Assembly: GCA_021296065.1 (NCBI GenBank)
Contig: JAGWBD010000021.1
Location: forward strand, 1 to 32,255
Direction of reading: 5' to 3'
DNA: 32,255 nt
DNA from: Anaerolineae bacterium
GTDB taxonomy: Bacteria; Chloroflexota; Anaerolineae; Aggregatilineales; Phototrophicaceae
The notes beneath the pieces are model-generated. The model was given only the letters and a program-made list of their open reading frames with translations. It did no database searches and was not told the DNA's origin. This document shows, in pieces, positions 17,905 to 26,262 of the stretch (position 1 is the first letter of the stretch; the number at the start of each line of letters is the position of its first letter). The position numbers were made by a program, and so were the translations under genes.

Positions 17905-19362
17905 TCATCCATTGCCAACACCCTGGCTGCCGTCAGCAAGCGTCCCTGACGAAGCCAGGGCAGCGGCGGCCTTCATGGCCTCGATGATCTTGTAATAGCC
18001 GGTGCAGCGACAGAGATTTCCGGTGAAACCCTGTCGTATGTGGTCTTCACCGGGATTCCCGCGCTCGGCCAGCAGGCTGGCGCCAGCCATCAGAAAGCCA
18101 GGCGTGCAGAAGCCGCACTGGACGGCGTTGTGTTCAATGAATGCCCGTTGCACCGGGTGCAGTTCATCATCGCGCGCCAGCCCCTCGACCGTCTCAATCA
18201 CAGCGCCGTGGGCGCGCGGCGCCGGCACCAGACAGGCCATGACGGCCACGTCATCCAGCAAGACCGTACAGGCCCCGCACTCACCTTCGGCGCAGCCTTC
18301 CTTGGTGCCGGTCAACCTCGCATCCTCGCGCAGCCATCCCAGCAGGGTCTTGTGCTGACCGCCGCGCGTGCGAATCTGCGACCCGTTTACCTTGGCAACG
18401 ATTTCCTCTTCGGCGCCATGCTGCCTGGCGGCCGCCAGACCCGCCCTCACCAGAGCCTGCTGCGGGCCCCATAGCATGGCAGGGTCCTGCGGCAGTCCAT
18501 TCGCCTGTTCGTCAGCCGCCAGCAGACGCAGGGCCCGGCGCGTCAGGGAATGCAGCATGCGCCGGCGATAGTCGGCGCTGCCGCGCACGTCGTCGATCGG
18601 ACTGGGCGCTGCGGCCGTCAGGGCCGCTGTCTCTTCAATCGTCGCGGCATCCAGTGACTGACCCACCAGGGCCTGCTCCGCCTCACGGGCCGGCAGGATC
18701 GTGGGCGCCACGCTGCCCAGCATGATGGAAGCGCGTCTCACCAGCGCGCCGTCCATGACCAGCACGACGGCCACGTTGATGACGGCGATCGCCTGGGCCC
18801 GGCGCAGGCCCAGTTTCAGAAAGATGCCGCGTTGCTGAATTCCCATGGGCGGGAAATCGATTTGGGTCATTAATTCGTCCGGCCGCATCACCGTGCGTCG
18901 CAGTCCGGTGTAGAAGTCCGCCAGGGCGATCCGGCGTTCAGCGCCACTGGAGCGCAACGTGACGCTGGCGCCCAGCGCCATCAGGGGTGTGATGGTGTCG
19001 TTGGCCGGTGATGCCGTGATCAGGTTGCCGGCGATGGTCGCGCGATTGCGAATCTGCGGCGCGCCCACTTCCCAGCTGGCCTGCACCAGGGGCAGGGCCT
19101 TTTCGCGCAGCAGGTCGCTGCCGACGACGTGATTGTGCGTGACCAGCGGGCCCAGTTGCATGTGACCGTTTTGCTGCCGGATGGTATCCAGCCCGGGCAC
19201 GCGGCTGATGTCCACCAGCACCTCGACGTCCGGTCGCTGGCCGCGCTCGAGCTCGATGAGCATGTCGGTGCCGCCCGCGATGATGCGCGCGCGCTGGCCA
19301 TGTTGCGCCAGCAGGGCCAGCGCCTCATCAAGGCTGCTGACGCTGTGATAGGCCTGCCACAT
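17905..19362 (-). CDS. Molybdenum hydroxylase FAD-binding and 2Fe-2S subunit (fused)
   Basis: This 485-residue protein carries the electron-transfer parts of the hydroxylase in one chain. Residues 1 to about 285 are the FAD domain, with IIAGGTDML at 27-35 and ATIAGNLITASPANDT at 108-123. Residues about 320-470 are the two-cluster ferredoxin domain with all eight cysteines: 357, 362, 365 and 377 for the plant-type cluster, and 416, 419, 451 and 453 (CGFC, CRC) for the helical one. The order FAD then iron-sulfur is the reverse of eukaryotic xanthine dehydrogenase. I start at the ATG at 19360-19362, where the FAD domain begins and a GGGGAG site lies upstream; a longer frame to 19443 runs through the promoter. 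It is the first gene of the operon that continues to punA. Confidence 0.92.
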   Translation of the reverse strand: MWQAYHSVSSLDEALALLAQHGQRARIIAGGTDMLIELERGQRPDVEVLVDISRVPGLDTIRQQNGHMQLGPLVTHNHVVGSDLLREKALPLVQASWEVGAPQIRNRATIAGNLITASPANDTITPLMALGASVTLRSSGAERRIALADFYTGLRRTVMRPDELMTQIDFPPMGIQQRGIFLKLGLRRAQAIAVINVAVVLVMDGALVRRASIMLGSVAPTILPAREAEQALVGQSLDAATIEETAALTAAAPSPIDDVRGSADYRRRMLHSLTRRALRLLAADEQANGLPQDPAMLWGPQQALVRAGLAAARQHGAEEEIVAKVNGSQIRTRGGQHKTLLGWLREDARLTGTKEGCAEGECGACTVLLDDVAVMACLVPAPRAHGAVIETVEGLARDDELHPVQRAFIEHNAVQCGFCTPGFLMAGASLLAERGNPGEDHIRQGFTGNLCRCTGYYKIIEAMKAAAALASSGTLADGSQGVGNG

Positions 19363-19404
19363 GGTCGTCTTTCGCTCCCCCGTCACGGTCGCTATTGAGA
19401 ACGA

Positions 19405-19433
19405 AGTATAGCGAAGAGCGCAGGGCCTGTCGC
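19405..19433 (-). promoter_or_regulatory. Predicted promoter of the molybdenum hydroxylase operon
   Basis: On the minus strand, a TATACT -10 (19405-19410; 5 of 6) and a GCGACA -35 (19428-19433; 4 of 6) are separated by 17 bases. The start near 19398 gives a short leader of about 36 bases before the ATG at 19362. It separates this operon from the LLM gene, which ends at 19581 on the same strand. No operator palindrome is clear around it. Confidence 0.5.
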
Positions 19434-19493
19434 GCGTTCGCAAAGGCCTCGCGATTCAGGGCAGGAATTCACCGACGGGTAACGGGAACCGAT

Positions 19494-19514
19494 TTGGCGC
19501 CCGCCTGGTGCCAA
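19494..19514 (-). terminator. Weak hairpin downstream of the LLM gene
   Basis: TTGGC and GCCAA form a 5-bp stem that continues past one mismatch for 2 more pairs around a 5-base loop, about 70 bases after the LLM stop codon on the minus strand. There is no T-run after it, so it is not a standard intrinsic terminator. It is the only candidate in the 218-base gap 19363-19580, which otherwise holds the downstream promoter. Confidence 0.2.
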
Positions 19515-19580
19515 CCCGCTGACTGCTGCCGGCGCGTCCTGCAACGGGGCTGTCAGACGAGCGGGATCAGGGCTCGGTGC

Positions 19581-20588
19581 TCAGCGCGAATAGCCGTCGG
19601 CGAAAGTGTCGATCATCAACTGGACGTCCGGCCCCAGGGGATAAAGAATGGGACAGGTGGCGCCGGCAGAGACGTATTCACGCACCCTCGCGCGAACTTC
19701 CTGCGGCGTGCCGGAGGCCGTCACCATCTGCACCACGTCGTCTGGCACGAGGCGCATGGCATTCTCAATTTGTTCTTCCGTGGCCGGCCAGGTCAGCACC
19801 TGGTTAATGTCGTCCAGCAACTCCTGGCGGACGCCGCTGGCCTTCATAATGTGCGGTTGTTGCCCCAGATACTGCGTCACCAGCTTGCGCGAGCCGTCCA
19901 GGGCCCGTTGCCGGTCATGGTCCACCGAACACACCACCAGTTGCGGCCGGTCAATGTCGTCAAGACGCCGGCCCGCGACCTGGGCGCCGCGCTCCAGTTG
20001 CCCCATGGCCGATTCGTTGTAGGCCGGCGAGACCAGATAATTCAAAACGACGCCGTCGGCAATCTCGCCGGTCAGGGTCATCATCTGCGGCCCGGTGGCG
20101 CCGATGTATATCGGCACCTTGCGCGGAGTCTTGCGACCATGCACGACGTCCAGTTCGACGTCGTCCAGTTGCACAAATTCACCGTTGTAGCTGACGCGTT
20201 CGCGCGCCAGCAGCCGGCGCACAGTCTCCACCACCTCGCGCATGGCCTTGAGGTTTTTCCTGCGTCGGATACCGACCTTGCGCGCCAGCGGGTCCCACCA
20301 GGCGCCGATGCCGCAAATGATGCGGCCAGGGGCAAGGTCGTCCAGCGTAAGAAAAGTGGCGGCGATGACCGCCGCATTGCGGGTCCAGTTGTTGATGACG
20401 CCGGAACCGATCCGGATACGGTCGGTGGTGGCTGCAAAGGCCGCCATGGGCACGATCGCGTCGCGCACCAGGCGGCTTTCGGCCTGCCAGACTGCTTCGA
20501 AACCGGCAGCTTCCGCATAGCGCACGTAGCGGATCGCTTCCTGCAGGTCATGGGCGTCCTGCAAGTACAGGGCCACGCGGTCACTCAT
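19581..20588 (-). CDS. LLM-class (Mer-like) F420-dependent oxidoreductase
   Basis: This 335-residue protein is a TIM-barrel oxidoreductase of the luciferase-like family, most like the Mer-type (methylene-tetrahydromethanopterin reductase) and related F420 enzymes. It shows [14 protein letters not shown] (25-38), [22 protein letters not shown] (58-79), [14 protein letters not shown] (85-98) and [13 protein letters not shown], the usual cofactor-contacting segments. The start ATG is set by a strong AAGGAG site 7 bases upstream and overlaps the cofC stop by 8 bases; an open frame continues upstream only as the antisense-like shadow of cofC. Direct coupling to the F420 assembly genes supports F420 over FMN as cofactor. 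The substrate is unknown: the Mer-like look would suggest a folate or pterin, but the catabolic context leaves other options. Confidence 0.87.
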   Translation of the reverse strand: MSDRVALYLQDAHDLQEAIRYVRYAEAAGFEAVWQAESRLVRDAIVPMAAFAATTDRIRIGSGVINNWTRNAAVIAATFLTLDDLAPGRIICGIGAWWDPLARKVGIRRRKNLKAMREVVETVRRLLARERVSYNGEFVQLDDVELDVVHGRKTPRKVPIYIGATGPQMMTLTGEIADGVVLNYLVSPAYNESAMGQLERGAQVAGRRLDDIDRPQLVVCSVDHDRQRALDGSRKLVTQYLGQQPHIMKASGVRQELLDDINQVLTWPATEEQIENAMRLVPDDVVQMVTASGTPQEVRARVREYVSAGATCPILYPLGPDVQLMIDTFADGYSR

Positions 20589-21219
20589 GCATGTCTCCTT
20601 CCCGGGCCAGCGAAGGCATTTCCTCAATGTAACGAAAGTACTGCTGCAGGTCGGCCGCGACGTCGATGTCCAGCGCCAGGGTGCTGGAATGGAATTCCCG
20701 CAGCCGGATGCCGGCGGCATGCGCCAGCTGACGGTGCCGCGAAAAACTGCCTTCACCGTAAGCGAAGCCGATGGCGCCCGGCGGGCGCATGAACAGGGCG
20801 TTGGTGCCGTCGCGCTGCGCGTCGGTGGCAATGACCACGCAGGGGCCCTCACTGCCGCGGTCGATAAGCGCGCCGAGGTCCTTCGCTTCCAGCAGCGGCA
20901 GGTCAGCGGGCAGCACCAGTACGGAATCGCCGCCCCAGCCGGCAACGACCTGCGTGGCCCGCCCCAGCGCGGCGTTCAACTCCGGCGAACCTGCTTCCTG
21001 CACGGTGCGCAGATCGTATTCCCTGGCAATCGCCAGCGCTTCACTGTCGCGACTGATCACCAGGGTGCCGAGGATTTGCGGCGCGGTCTGCACCACTTGC
21101 AGCACGTGCCGCAACATGCGTTCGGCCAGAAGCCGCCGCTGCTCCGGTGACAACACGTCCGCCAGGCGGCTCTTGGCGCGCCGCAGCGGCTTGACGGGCA
21201 CAATCGCCCAGGTACTCAT
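20581..21219 (-). CDS. cofC: F420 biosynthesis guanylyltransferase CofC (FbiD)
   Basis: CofC activates 2-phospho-L-lactate, or phosphoenolpyruvate in many bacteria, with GTP for transfer to the deazaflavin FO. The 212-residue product has the nucleotidyltransferase signature [13 protein letters not shown] (7-19), [10 protein letters not shown] (101-110), DGTNAL (137-142) and GEGSFSRH (155-162). It overlaps cofD upstream in an ATGA junction and the LLM gene downstream by 8 bases, so all three are translated together. Which three-carbon substrate is used cannot be read with confidence; the nearby nitroreductase gene points to the phosphoenolpyruvate route. Confidence 0.94.
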   Translation of the reverse strand: MSTWAIVPVKPLRRAKSRLADVLSPEQRRLLAERMLRHVLQVVQTAPQILGTLVISRDSEALAIAREYDLRTVQEAGSPELNAALGRATQVVAGWGGDSVLVLPADLPLLEAKDLGALIDRGSEGPCVVIATDAQRDGTNALFMRPPGAIGFAYGEGSFSRHRQLAHAAGIRLREFHSSTLALDIDVAADLQQYFRYIEEMPSLAREGDMHE

Positions 21220-22184
21220 GGTTTTTCCCTTTCAGGGACGTGCGGCGTGCGCCAGGTGGCGATCCAGTCGAGAATGTCCCGTGCCAGGCGCGCGCGCGCG
21301 TCTTCATTGACCATAACGGTGTCCACGCCCAGCAGGCGCAGGCCCGTGAGTGGCGGCACCGCGTCACGCTCATCATACACGAAAGCATCGAGAATATCGC
21401 CATACAGCCGGGCCACCGTCCCGGCGCCTGGCGCCAGCCCGAAGTCGGCCATCAGTCGGGCCGCCGGGCCCTTGAGGGCCGCGCCGCGAATCACGGGCGT
21501 GACGGCTGCCACCGGGGCAGAGGCCTGGCGCAGGGCCTCTCGCAGCCCCGGCACCGCCAAAATCGGCAGGATGGAAAGCCAGGGGTTGGAAGGCGCCAGC
21601 AAGACCAGGGCCGCCCCGGCCAGCGCGTCGCTGACTTCGGCCGTCATCCGCGCCCGGCCAAGGCCGGCCAGACACAGGGAGCGGACCGCGGGGCGCCAGC
21701 GCCGGCGCACAAACCAGGTCTGAAAGTCAAGTTCGCCTTCCTCGCGGGTCTGCACCATGGTGGCGACCGGCTCGTCGCACATCGGCAGCAGGGCCTGTTT
21801 CACGCCCAGCGCGGCCGCCAGGCGCGCCGTGACTTCCGTCAGGCGCATGCCCCGGGCCAGCCAGTGCGTGCGCAAGACCTGCGTCGCCAGGTCCTTGTCC
21901 CCCAGTTGAAACCAGCCATCCCCACCAAGGCGCTGCAGGGCTTCCAGCATGTTCCCGCTGTCATCCCGCAGGCCCCAGCCTCGCTGCGGGTCCGCCAGGC
22001 CCGCCAGGTTGTACATGACCGTATCCAGGTCCGGGCAGACCTGCAGGCCATAGTGGCGAAAATCGTCAGCGGTGTTGACCACCACCGTCAACTGCCCGGG
22101 GGGCAACACCTGTGCCAGTCCATGCGCCAGACGCGAGCCGCCGACGCCGCCGGCCAGACAGACGACCGGCCCGACTAACGCCAC
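21216..22184 (-). CDS. cofD: 2-phospho-L-lactate transferase CofD (FbiA)
   Basis: CofD transfers the activated lactyl or enolpyruvyl phosphate from the guanosine carrier onto FO to give F420-0 or dehydro-F420-0. The 322-residue product has LAGGVGGSRLAHGL (10-23), VVVNTADDFRHYGLQVCPDLDT (34-55) and LLAPSNPWLSILPIL, all highly conserved in the family. The start is GTG with a GAGGTG site 5 bases upstream, and it overlaps the nitroreductase-like gene by 10 bases. FO synthase genes (cofG, cofH) are not in the window, so FO must be made from another locus. Confidence 0.96.
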   Translation of the reverse strand: MALVGPVVCLAGGVGGSRLAHGLAQVLPPGQLTVVVNTADDFRHYGLQVCPDLDTVMYNLAGLADPQRGWGLRDDSGNMLEALQRLGGDGWFQLGDKDLATQVLRTHWLARGMRLTEVTARLAAALGVKQALLPMCDEPVATMVQTREEGELDFQTWFVRRRWRPAVRSLCLAGLGRARMTAEVSDALAGAALVLLAPSNPWLSILPILAVPGLREALRQASAPVAAVTPVIRGAALKGPAARLMADFGLAPGAGTVARLYGDILDAFVYDERDAVPPLTGLRLLGVDTVMVNEDARARLARDILDWIATWRTPHVPEREKP

Positions 22185-22798
22185 AGCAGCACCTCATCAA
22201 GGGGGCGGCGCCCCCTGCTGCGCATCTGCGCCGGCCAACCCAGGGTGATCAGCCCCTGCGGCTGCCAGTCCCTTGGCAAATTCAGGGCATCGACGACAAG
22301 GTCCGGGCAAAAAAGCGGCGCGCACATCCAGCAGGCGGCCAGCCCAAGGGCATGCGCCGCCAGCAAGAGATTCTGCCCGGCCATGGCCGTGCCCTGCACT
22401 GCCATCGTGTGTTCGGCCGCGCGGCGTTGCGCATCCGGATACGCATCCATGTCGCGCATACTGAGACTAAGCAGAATGAGCACGGGCGCAGCGGTCATGC
22501 GTTCGTACGAGCGGCTCACGTCCGCTTCAATCAGCGACTGCGCCACGCCATCCGCCTGCAGGTCCCGGCGCAGACGCTCTCCCATCGACCGCGCCAGACC
22601 GGCCTTGTCTTCGTACTCTTGCAGCACCACAAAGCGCCATGGCTGCCGGTTGTGGGCCGATGGCGCCTGGATGGCTGCCTGCAGCACCTGCTGCAGCAAC
22701 GCGCGCGGCGGTCTTTCGGGCCGATAGCGGCGCAGGGAGCGGCGCGACTCGAACAGTTGCAGAAGCTCGTGCCCTGTCCCATGCGGAGTGGCATTCAT
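22175..22798 (-). CDS. Nitroreductase-family protein, probable dehydro-F420-0 reductase (FbiB C-terminal domain type)
   Basis: This 207-residue FMN-binding nitroreductase-fold protein has the N-terminal RRSLRRYRPERPP (19-31), APSAHNRQPWRFVVLQ (45-60), the AVQGTAMAGQNLLLAAHALGL helix and a C-terminal ITLGWPA. In Mycobacterium the same domain is fused behind CofE in FbiB and reduces dehydro-F420-0. Here it is a separate gene 10 bases after cofE and overlapping cofD, which suggests the same role as a split protein. The start ATG at 22796-22798 is used because conserved sequence begins just after it; the ribosome site is weak, as expected if it is translated by coupling. A general nitroreductase is the alternative. 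Confidence 0.85.
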   Translation of the reverse strand: MNATPHGTGHELLQLFESRRSLRRYRPERPPRALLQQVLQAAIQAPSAHNRQPWRFVVLQEYEDKAGLARSMGERLRRDLQADGVAQSLIEADVSRSYERMTAAPVLILLSLSMRDMDAYPDAQRRAAEHTMAVQGTAMAGQNLLLAAHALGLAACWMCAPLFCPDLVVDALNLPRDWQPQGLITLGWPAQMRSRGRRPLDEVLLWR

Positions 22799-22808
22799 CT
22801 GTCGCAGC

Positions 22809-23570
22809 TCAGCGGTACAGGTCCTGCACGGCCGGGCGCAGCAGATCGCTGGCGCGGCCGTCCTGCCATGGATGCTGCAGTCCCCGCAGCAGCACCACCG
22901 GCCGCCCCTCGTCGCCCTCGCCGCCCGCCAGTTGCGCCGCCGAGGCGACCATGTCCGCGTAGCCCTGCATGCTGACGCGCAACTCGCGACCATGCAGGTC
23001 GCGCTGGCCGCGCAGGTCCAGCAGGGCCGGCAGTCCCGCCACGCCGATGGCCACACCCACCGTACCCAGGCGAAAGGGACGGCCATGCGAGTCCATAATC
23101 AACACGGCTGGCGCACAGCCGGCGCTGGCCGCCATGGCGTCGCGCAGTCGGACGGCGCTGGCGTCCGGATCGCAGGGCAGCAGCAGGACCAGGTCGTCGC
23201 CGCCGGCGTTGGAATGGTCGATGCCGGCATTGGCCGAAATGAAGCCAAGTCGGTGCACAGTGACCAGCACGTCCGGCGCCTGACGTGAAATGGACTGACT
23301 TTCGCGCAGCACCAGTTCCACCAGGCGGGCGTCCTTGCCGGTCCGGGCGGCCCGCTGCAGCGCTTCGGCGCCCGGCGTGACGGTCGACAGCTGCACAAAA
23401 CGACCCTCGGCCCTCGAAACGATCTTGGAACTGACGGCCAGCACGTCACCCTCAACGAATGATAGCCCGGCGCGTTCCAGCGCGGCCAGGATCAGGGCCG
23501 CCAGGTCGTCGCCGGGCCGGACGACGGGCATGCCCGGCAGGGCCAGCAGTTGCAGGGCAGCGGCTCTCAT
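22809..23570 (-). CDS. cofE: F420-0:gamma-glutamyl ligase CofE
   Basis: CofE adds glutamates to F420-0 with GTP to give the mature polyglutamylated cofactor. The 253-residue product shows [12 protein letters not shown] (46-57), [13 protein letters not shown] (109-121), [17 protein letters not shown] (160-176) and [21 protein letters not shown], the family's main motifs. It matches stand-alone archaeal-type CofE in length and lacks the C-terminal reductase domain of actinobacterial FbiB, which is the next gene. The start overlaps the npdG stop in an ATGA junction. Confidence 0.95.
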   Translation of the reverse strand: MRAAALQLLALPGMPVVRPGDDLAALILAALERAGLSFVEGDVLAVSSKIVSRAEGRFVQLSTVTPGAEALQRAARTGKDARLVELVLRESQSISRQAPDVLVTVHRLGFISANAGIDHSNAGGDDLVLLLPCDPDASAVRLRDAMAASAGCAPAVLIMDSHGRPFRLGTVGVAIGVAGLPALLDLRGQRDLHGRELRVSMQGYADMVASAAQLAGGEGDEGRPVVLLRGLQHPWQDGRASDLLRPAVQDLYR

Positions 23571-24244
23571 ACGCTTTCCAGCCCCATGATGCGAATGCCG
23601 CTGTGCACGCCGCCATAACGGCGGTTAATGAAGAGCAATACCGGCGTCAGCGATTCCACGGCCACGGCGTTGGCCAGCTGGCCGGCGTGCAGGCCCCGCA
23701 TGCCGGCCGCCGCGGCCAGCTCAACCACGGTATCGCGCGCGCCAGGGTCGTTACCGCAGATCAGCACGTCGCAGTCGACCGTCGCCGCATCGTCGTCCAG
23801 CACTTCCGCGCTGACGTTCTGGAAGGCGGCCACCACGCGCACATTCTCGCCCAGCAATTCCTGGGCCTCCAGCGCGGCGGCCTGACCCGGCGGCAGTTGG
23901 ACGCGCCGCACGGCCGGCGGCCGCAGGGGCACGGTCAGATCCACCAGGATCTTGCCCTGCAGCGCCGGTTCCACCTGCTCCAGCGTGGGCCGGTGCGCGC
24001 TGTAGGGCACACTGAGCACCACCAGGTCGGCGGACGCGGCCGCCGCCAGGTTGTCGGTGCCGCGAATATCAACCTGGGCTGCACGGGCCTGCAACGCCGC
24101 CGCGTGCGTCCGGGCGCGTTCCTCCACGCGCGAGCCAATGATGACCGGATAGCCGGCGCGCGCCCAGCGCAACGCCAGGCCGGAGCCCTCCGCGCCGGTG
24201 CCACCCAAAACCGCGATGCTGAATTTTCCCCCGTTGGCACCCAT
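23567..24244 (-). CDS. npdG: NADPH-dependent F420 reductase (F420:NADP oxidoreductase)
   Basis: This enzyme passes hydride between F420H2 and NADP, linking the F420 pool to general redox metabolism. The 225-residue product has a Rossmann fold with the NADP-type glycine loop [11 protein letters not shown] (12-22), GSRVEERA (37-44), a VLSVPYSAH segment, and a C-terminal [26 protein letters not shown] helix typical of NpdG. I place the start at the ATG at 24242-24244, which gives the normal length; an open frame extends 24 residues further but without conserved sequence, and the ribosome site is not strong at either. It overlaps cofE by 4 bases and follows ssnA by 32 bases. Confidence 0.92.
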   Translation of the reverse strand: MGANGGKFSIAVLGGTGAEGSGLALRWARAGYPVIIGSRVEERARTHAAALQARAAQVDIRGTDNLAAAASADLVVLSVPYSAHRPTLEQVEPALQGKILVDLTVPLRPPAVRRVQLPPGQAAALEAQELLGENVRVVAAFQNVSAEVLDDDAATVDCDVLICGNDPGARDTVVELAAAAGMRGLHAGQLANAVAVESLTPVLLFINRRYGGVHSGIRIMGLESV

Positions 24245-24276
24245 AGCCTTCGCTATCCCTGTTTTGAAGTTTGTTG

Positions 24277-25623
24277 TCAATGCGCCGCGCGCGCGAACGC
24301 CGCCTGGCGTTGCCACAGGGCCGGCACCAGTTCGCAGGCCGCCGCTGCGATGGCGCGCTCGTCCAGCGTCAGGAGTTGCCGCTCCTTCATCAGGATTTGA
24401 CCCTGCACGATCGTGGTCGTCACCATCGAGGCTTCAAAGCCGAAGAGGATGTGCCAGGGCAGGTTGCCGGCATGCAGCGGCGTGAATGGCCTGTAGTCCA
24501 CGAAGATCAGGTCGGCCACCGCGCCGGGCGTCAGCTCGCCAACTTGCGAACCCGGGAAAAAGTGGCGGGCCAGAGCCGCATTGTTCAGCGCAGCCATGCG
24601 CGCAATGGCGTCGCCCGGCGCCCGACGCGGGTCGCGCCCCGTCACCTTGTGCAGCAGGTACGCCGCTTTCCACTCCGCCCACATGTTGTTGCCCATGCCG
24701 TCATTGCCGAGACAGACGGGCATGCCCGCTGCCAGCATGGCATCCAGCGCGGCCGCCCCCACGCCGTTGTTCATGTTGGAACGCGGCTGGTGACTGATCC
24801 AGACGCCGCGTTCCTGCAACATTTCGCGTTCGGCAGCGTCCGTGTGCACACAATGCGCGGCGATGGATCCCGGCCGCCACAGGCCAAACCGGTCCAGTCT
24901 CGGCACGACGCGCAGCCCACTGCGCTGCAGGCTGTCCAGCTGGTCGGCCTCGTGCTCGGCGACGTGCACGTGCACGCCAACGCCTTGCGGCAGTTGATCG
25001 GCGCAACGCCGCAAGGTCTCGTCGCCGAGGGTCAGGCCGGCGTGCAAACCGAAGGTCGCCGCCACCCGCTCGCGGCCGCCCGCCGCCTGCAGCAAGCGCA
25101 GGTTCTCGGCGATGCCGGCCGCCGCCCGTTCCGGCCCGTCGCGGTCGGTGACCTCGTAACAGAGCACGGCGCGCAAGCCGGCCTGCTCCACGGCATCGGC
25201 GATGATGTCCAGACTGCCCTCAATGCAGTTGGCGCTGGCGTGGTGGTCGATGAGCGTTGTGGTGCCGTGTTTAATGGCGTCCACCAGGCTAACCAGGGCG
25301 CTCAGGCGAATGCTGTCGGCATCGAGCGCGCGGTCCAGCGGCCACCACAGGCGCTGCAGGATCTGCGGGAAATCGGCCGGCGGCGGACCAGGGATGGCCA
25401 TGCCGCGCGCCAGGGCGCCATAGAAGTGGGTATGCGCGCAAATGTTGCCGGGCAAGACCAGCTGGCCGTCGGCGTCCAGGACCGGCGCTTCCGGGTAGCG
25501 CCGACGCAGCGCCATGGACGGCCCCATGGCCGCGATCCGTCCGTCTTGCAGCAGGAGTGCGTGGTCGTGGAGCAGGCGCAGGTCGCTGCCCCAGGTCACC
25601 AGCGTTGCGTTGTCTATCAGCAT
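24277..25623 (-). CDS. ssnA: SsnA-type amidohydrolase
   Basis: SsnA is an aminohydrolase of the TRZ/ATZ branch of the amidohydrolase superfamily that is encoded with purine and urate breakdown and molybdenum hydroxylase genes in E. coli and gut anaerobes. The 448-residue product has the metal ligands of the family: HxH at 64-66 in GNICAHTHFYGALARGMAIPG, His220 and Glu223 in HVHVAEHEAD, His257 in AAHCVH and Asp308 in GNDGMGNNMW. ARGMAIPGPP after the HxH is characteristic of SsnA. The ATG has GGAGG 5 bases upstream. It sits between the unknown 185-residue gene and npdG in the same run. A hydrolytic deamination or ring-opening step is likely; its exact substrate here is inference. Confidence 0.92.
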   Translation of the reverse strand: MLIDNATLVTWGSDLRLLHDHALLLQDGRIAAMGPSMALRRRYPEAPVLDADGQLVLPGNICAHTHFYGALARGMAIPGPPPADFPQILQRLWWPLDRALDADSIRLSALVSLVDAIKHGTTTLIDHHASANCIEGSLDIIADAVEQAGLRAVLCYEVTDRDGPERAAAGIAENLRLLQAAGGRERVAATFGLHAGLTLGDETLRRCADQLPQGVGVHVHVAEHEADQLDSLQRSGLRVVPRLDRFGLWRPGSIAAHCVHTDAAEREMLQERGVWISHQPRSNMNNGVGAAALDAMLAAGMPVCLGNDGMGNNMWAEWKAAYLLHKVTGRDPRRAPGDAIARMAALNNAALARHFFPGSQVGELTPGAVADLIFVDYRPFTPLHAGNLPWHILFGFEASMVTTTIVQGQILMKERQLLTLDERAIAAAACELVPALWQRQAAFARAAH

Positions 25624-25678
25624 GCAGGCCTCCGGCCCGCAGGCAGGGCAAACGCAGCGTCAAGGTGGTACATGTCTT

Positions 25679-26236
25679 TCAACGCGCCGGCGCCGGCAAC
25701 GCCACGCTGTCGTCATCCATCAGGAACTGTCTGACAGCGGGCCGGCGTCGCAACCGGCTTTCGCTCTCCGCCCTCCCGCTGGAGTGAGCGGCAGCCGACA
25801 TCAGGGGCCGCTCGCGCGGCACAAAGCCCGGCGCCCGGCGGGTCAGGTCGCTGATACGACGCGCCTGGCAATAGCGGTCCCAGGTGCTGTGAATGAAGGC
25901 AAAGGCTCTTCGTTCCGGGTTCAACAGCGGGGGCTCGCGCCAGCGCCAATCCTCCAGCTGGACCCGGTAGTAAAGGTCGTTGGCCCGCTGCCATTCAAGC
26001 GGCAGCAGGTCCCGCCGACGCAGCAGTTCCACGCCGGTCACGCGGGCGCTGGCGTAGATGCCGCCCTTTTCGCGGCCAATGACACGCGCGCCGGTGAAAA
26101 AGGCGAGGTGCTCGGCTGCGACGCCCCGCGGCATGCGCGCCACGGGGATGCGGTACCATCCCTCCTCGCGGGCCCGCCGCAGGTCACTGCGCCGGGTGAT
26201 GGCCACCACCAGCACGCGGTCTTCAGGCCAGCTCAT
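25679..26236 (-). CDS. Conserved-looking protein of unknown function
   Basis: I do not assign a function. The 185-residue product is soluble, with no signal peptide or membrane segment. The N-terminal 130 residues look folded and conserved: DRVLVVAITRRSDLRRA, EEGWYRIPVARMP, AAEHLAFFTGARVIG, GIYASARVTGVELLRRRDLLPLEW, and FAFIHSTWDRYCQARRISDL. The alternating strands and aromatic residues bring small PUA/EVE-like nucleic-acid or small-molecule binding folds to mind, but this is a weak impression. The last 50 residues are Arg- and Pro-rich and probably disordered. It lies 26 bases after the second PLP enzyme and 55 before ssnA, so it is probably co-transcribed with the catabolic genes. Confidence 0.72.
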   Translation of the reverse strand: MSWPEDRVLVVAITRRSDLRRAREEGWYRIPVARMPRGVAAEHLAFFTGARVIGREKGGIYASARVTGVELLRRRDLLPLEWQRANDLYYRVQLEDWRWREPPLLNPERRAFAFIHSTWDRYCQARRISDLTRRAPGFVPRERPLMSAAAHSSGRAESESRLRRRPAVRQFLMDDDSVALPAPAR

Positions 26237-26262
26237 CCAGTCGGCTTTCCGGGCAACGGCAT

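Noticed and set aside
15712-17949. 745-codon open frame on the plus strand
   Set aside because: It is the complement of the molybdopterin subunit gene, made possible by high GC; the minus-strand frame has all the family motifs and this one has none.
19395-20792. 465-codon open frame on the plus strand
   Set aside because: It is antisense to the LLM gene and crosses the intergenic promoter region; no motifs.
24271-25734. 487-codon open frame on the plus strand
   Set aside because: It is antisense to ssnA and rich in Arg, Gln and His, as is typical of shadow frames in GC-rich genes.
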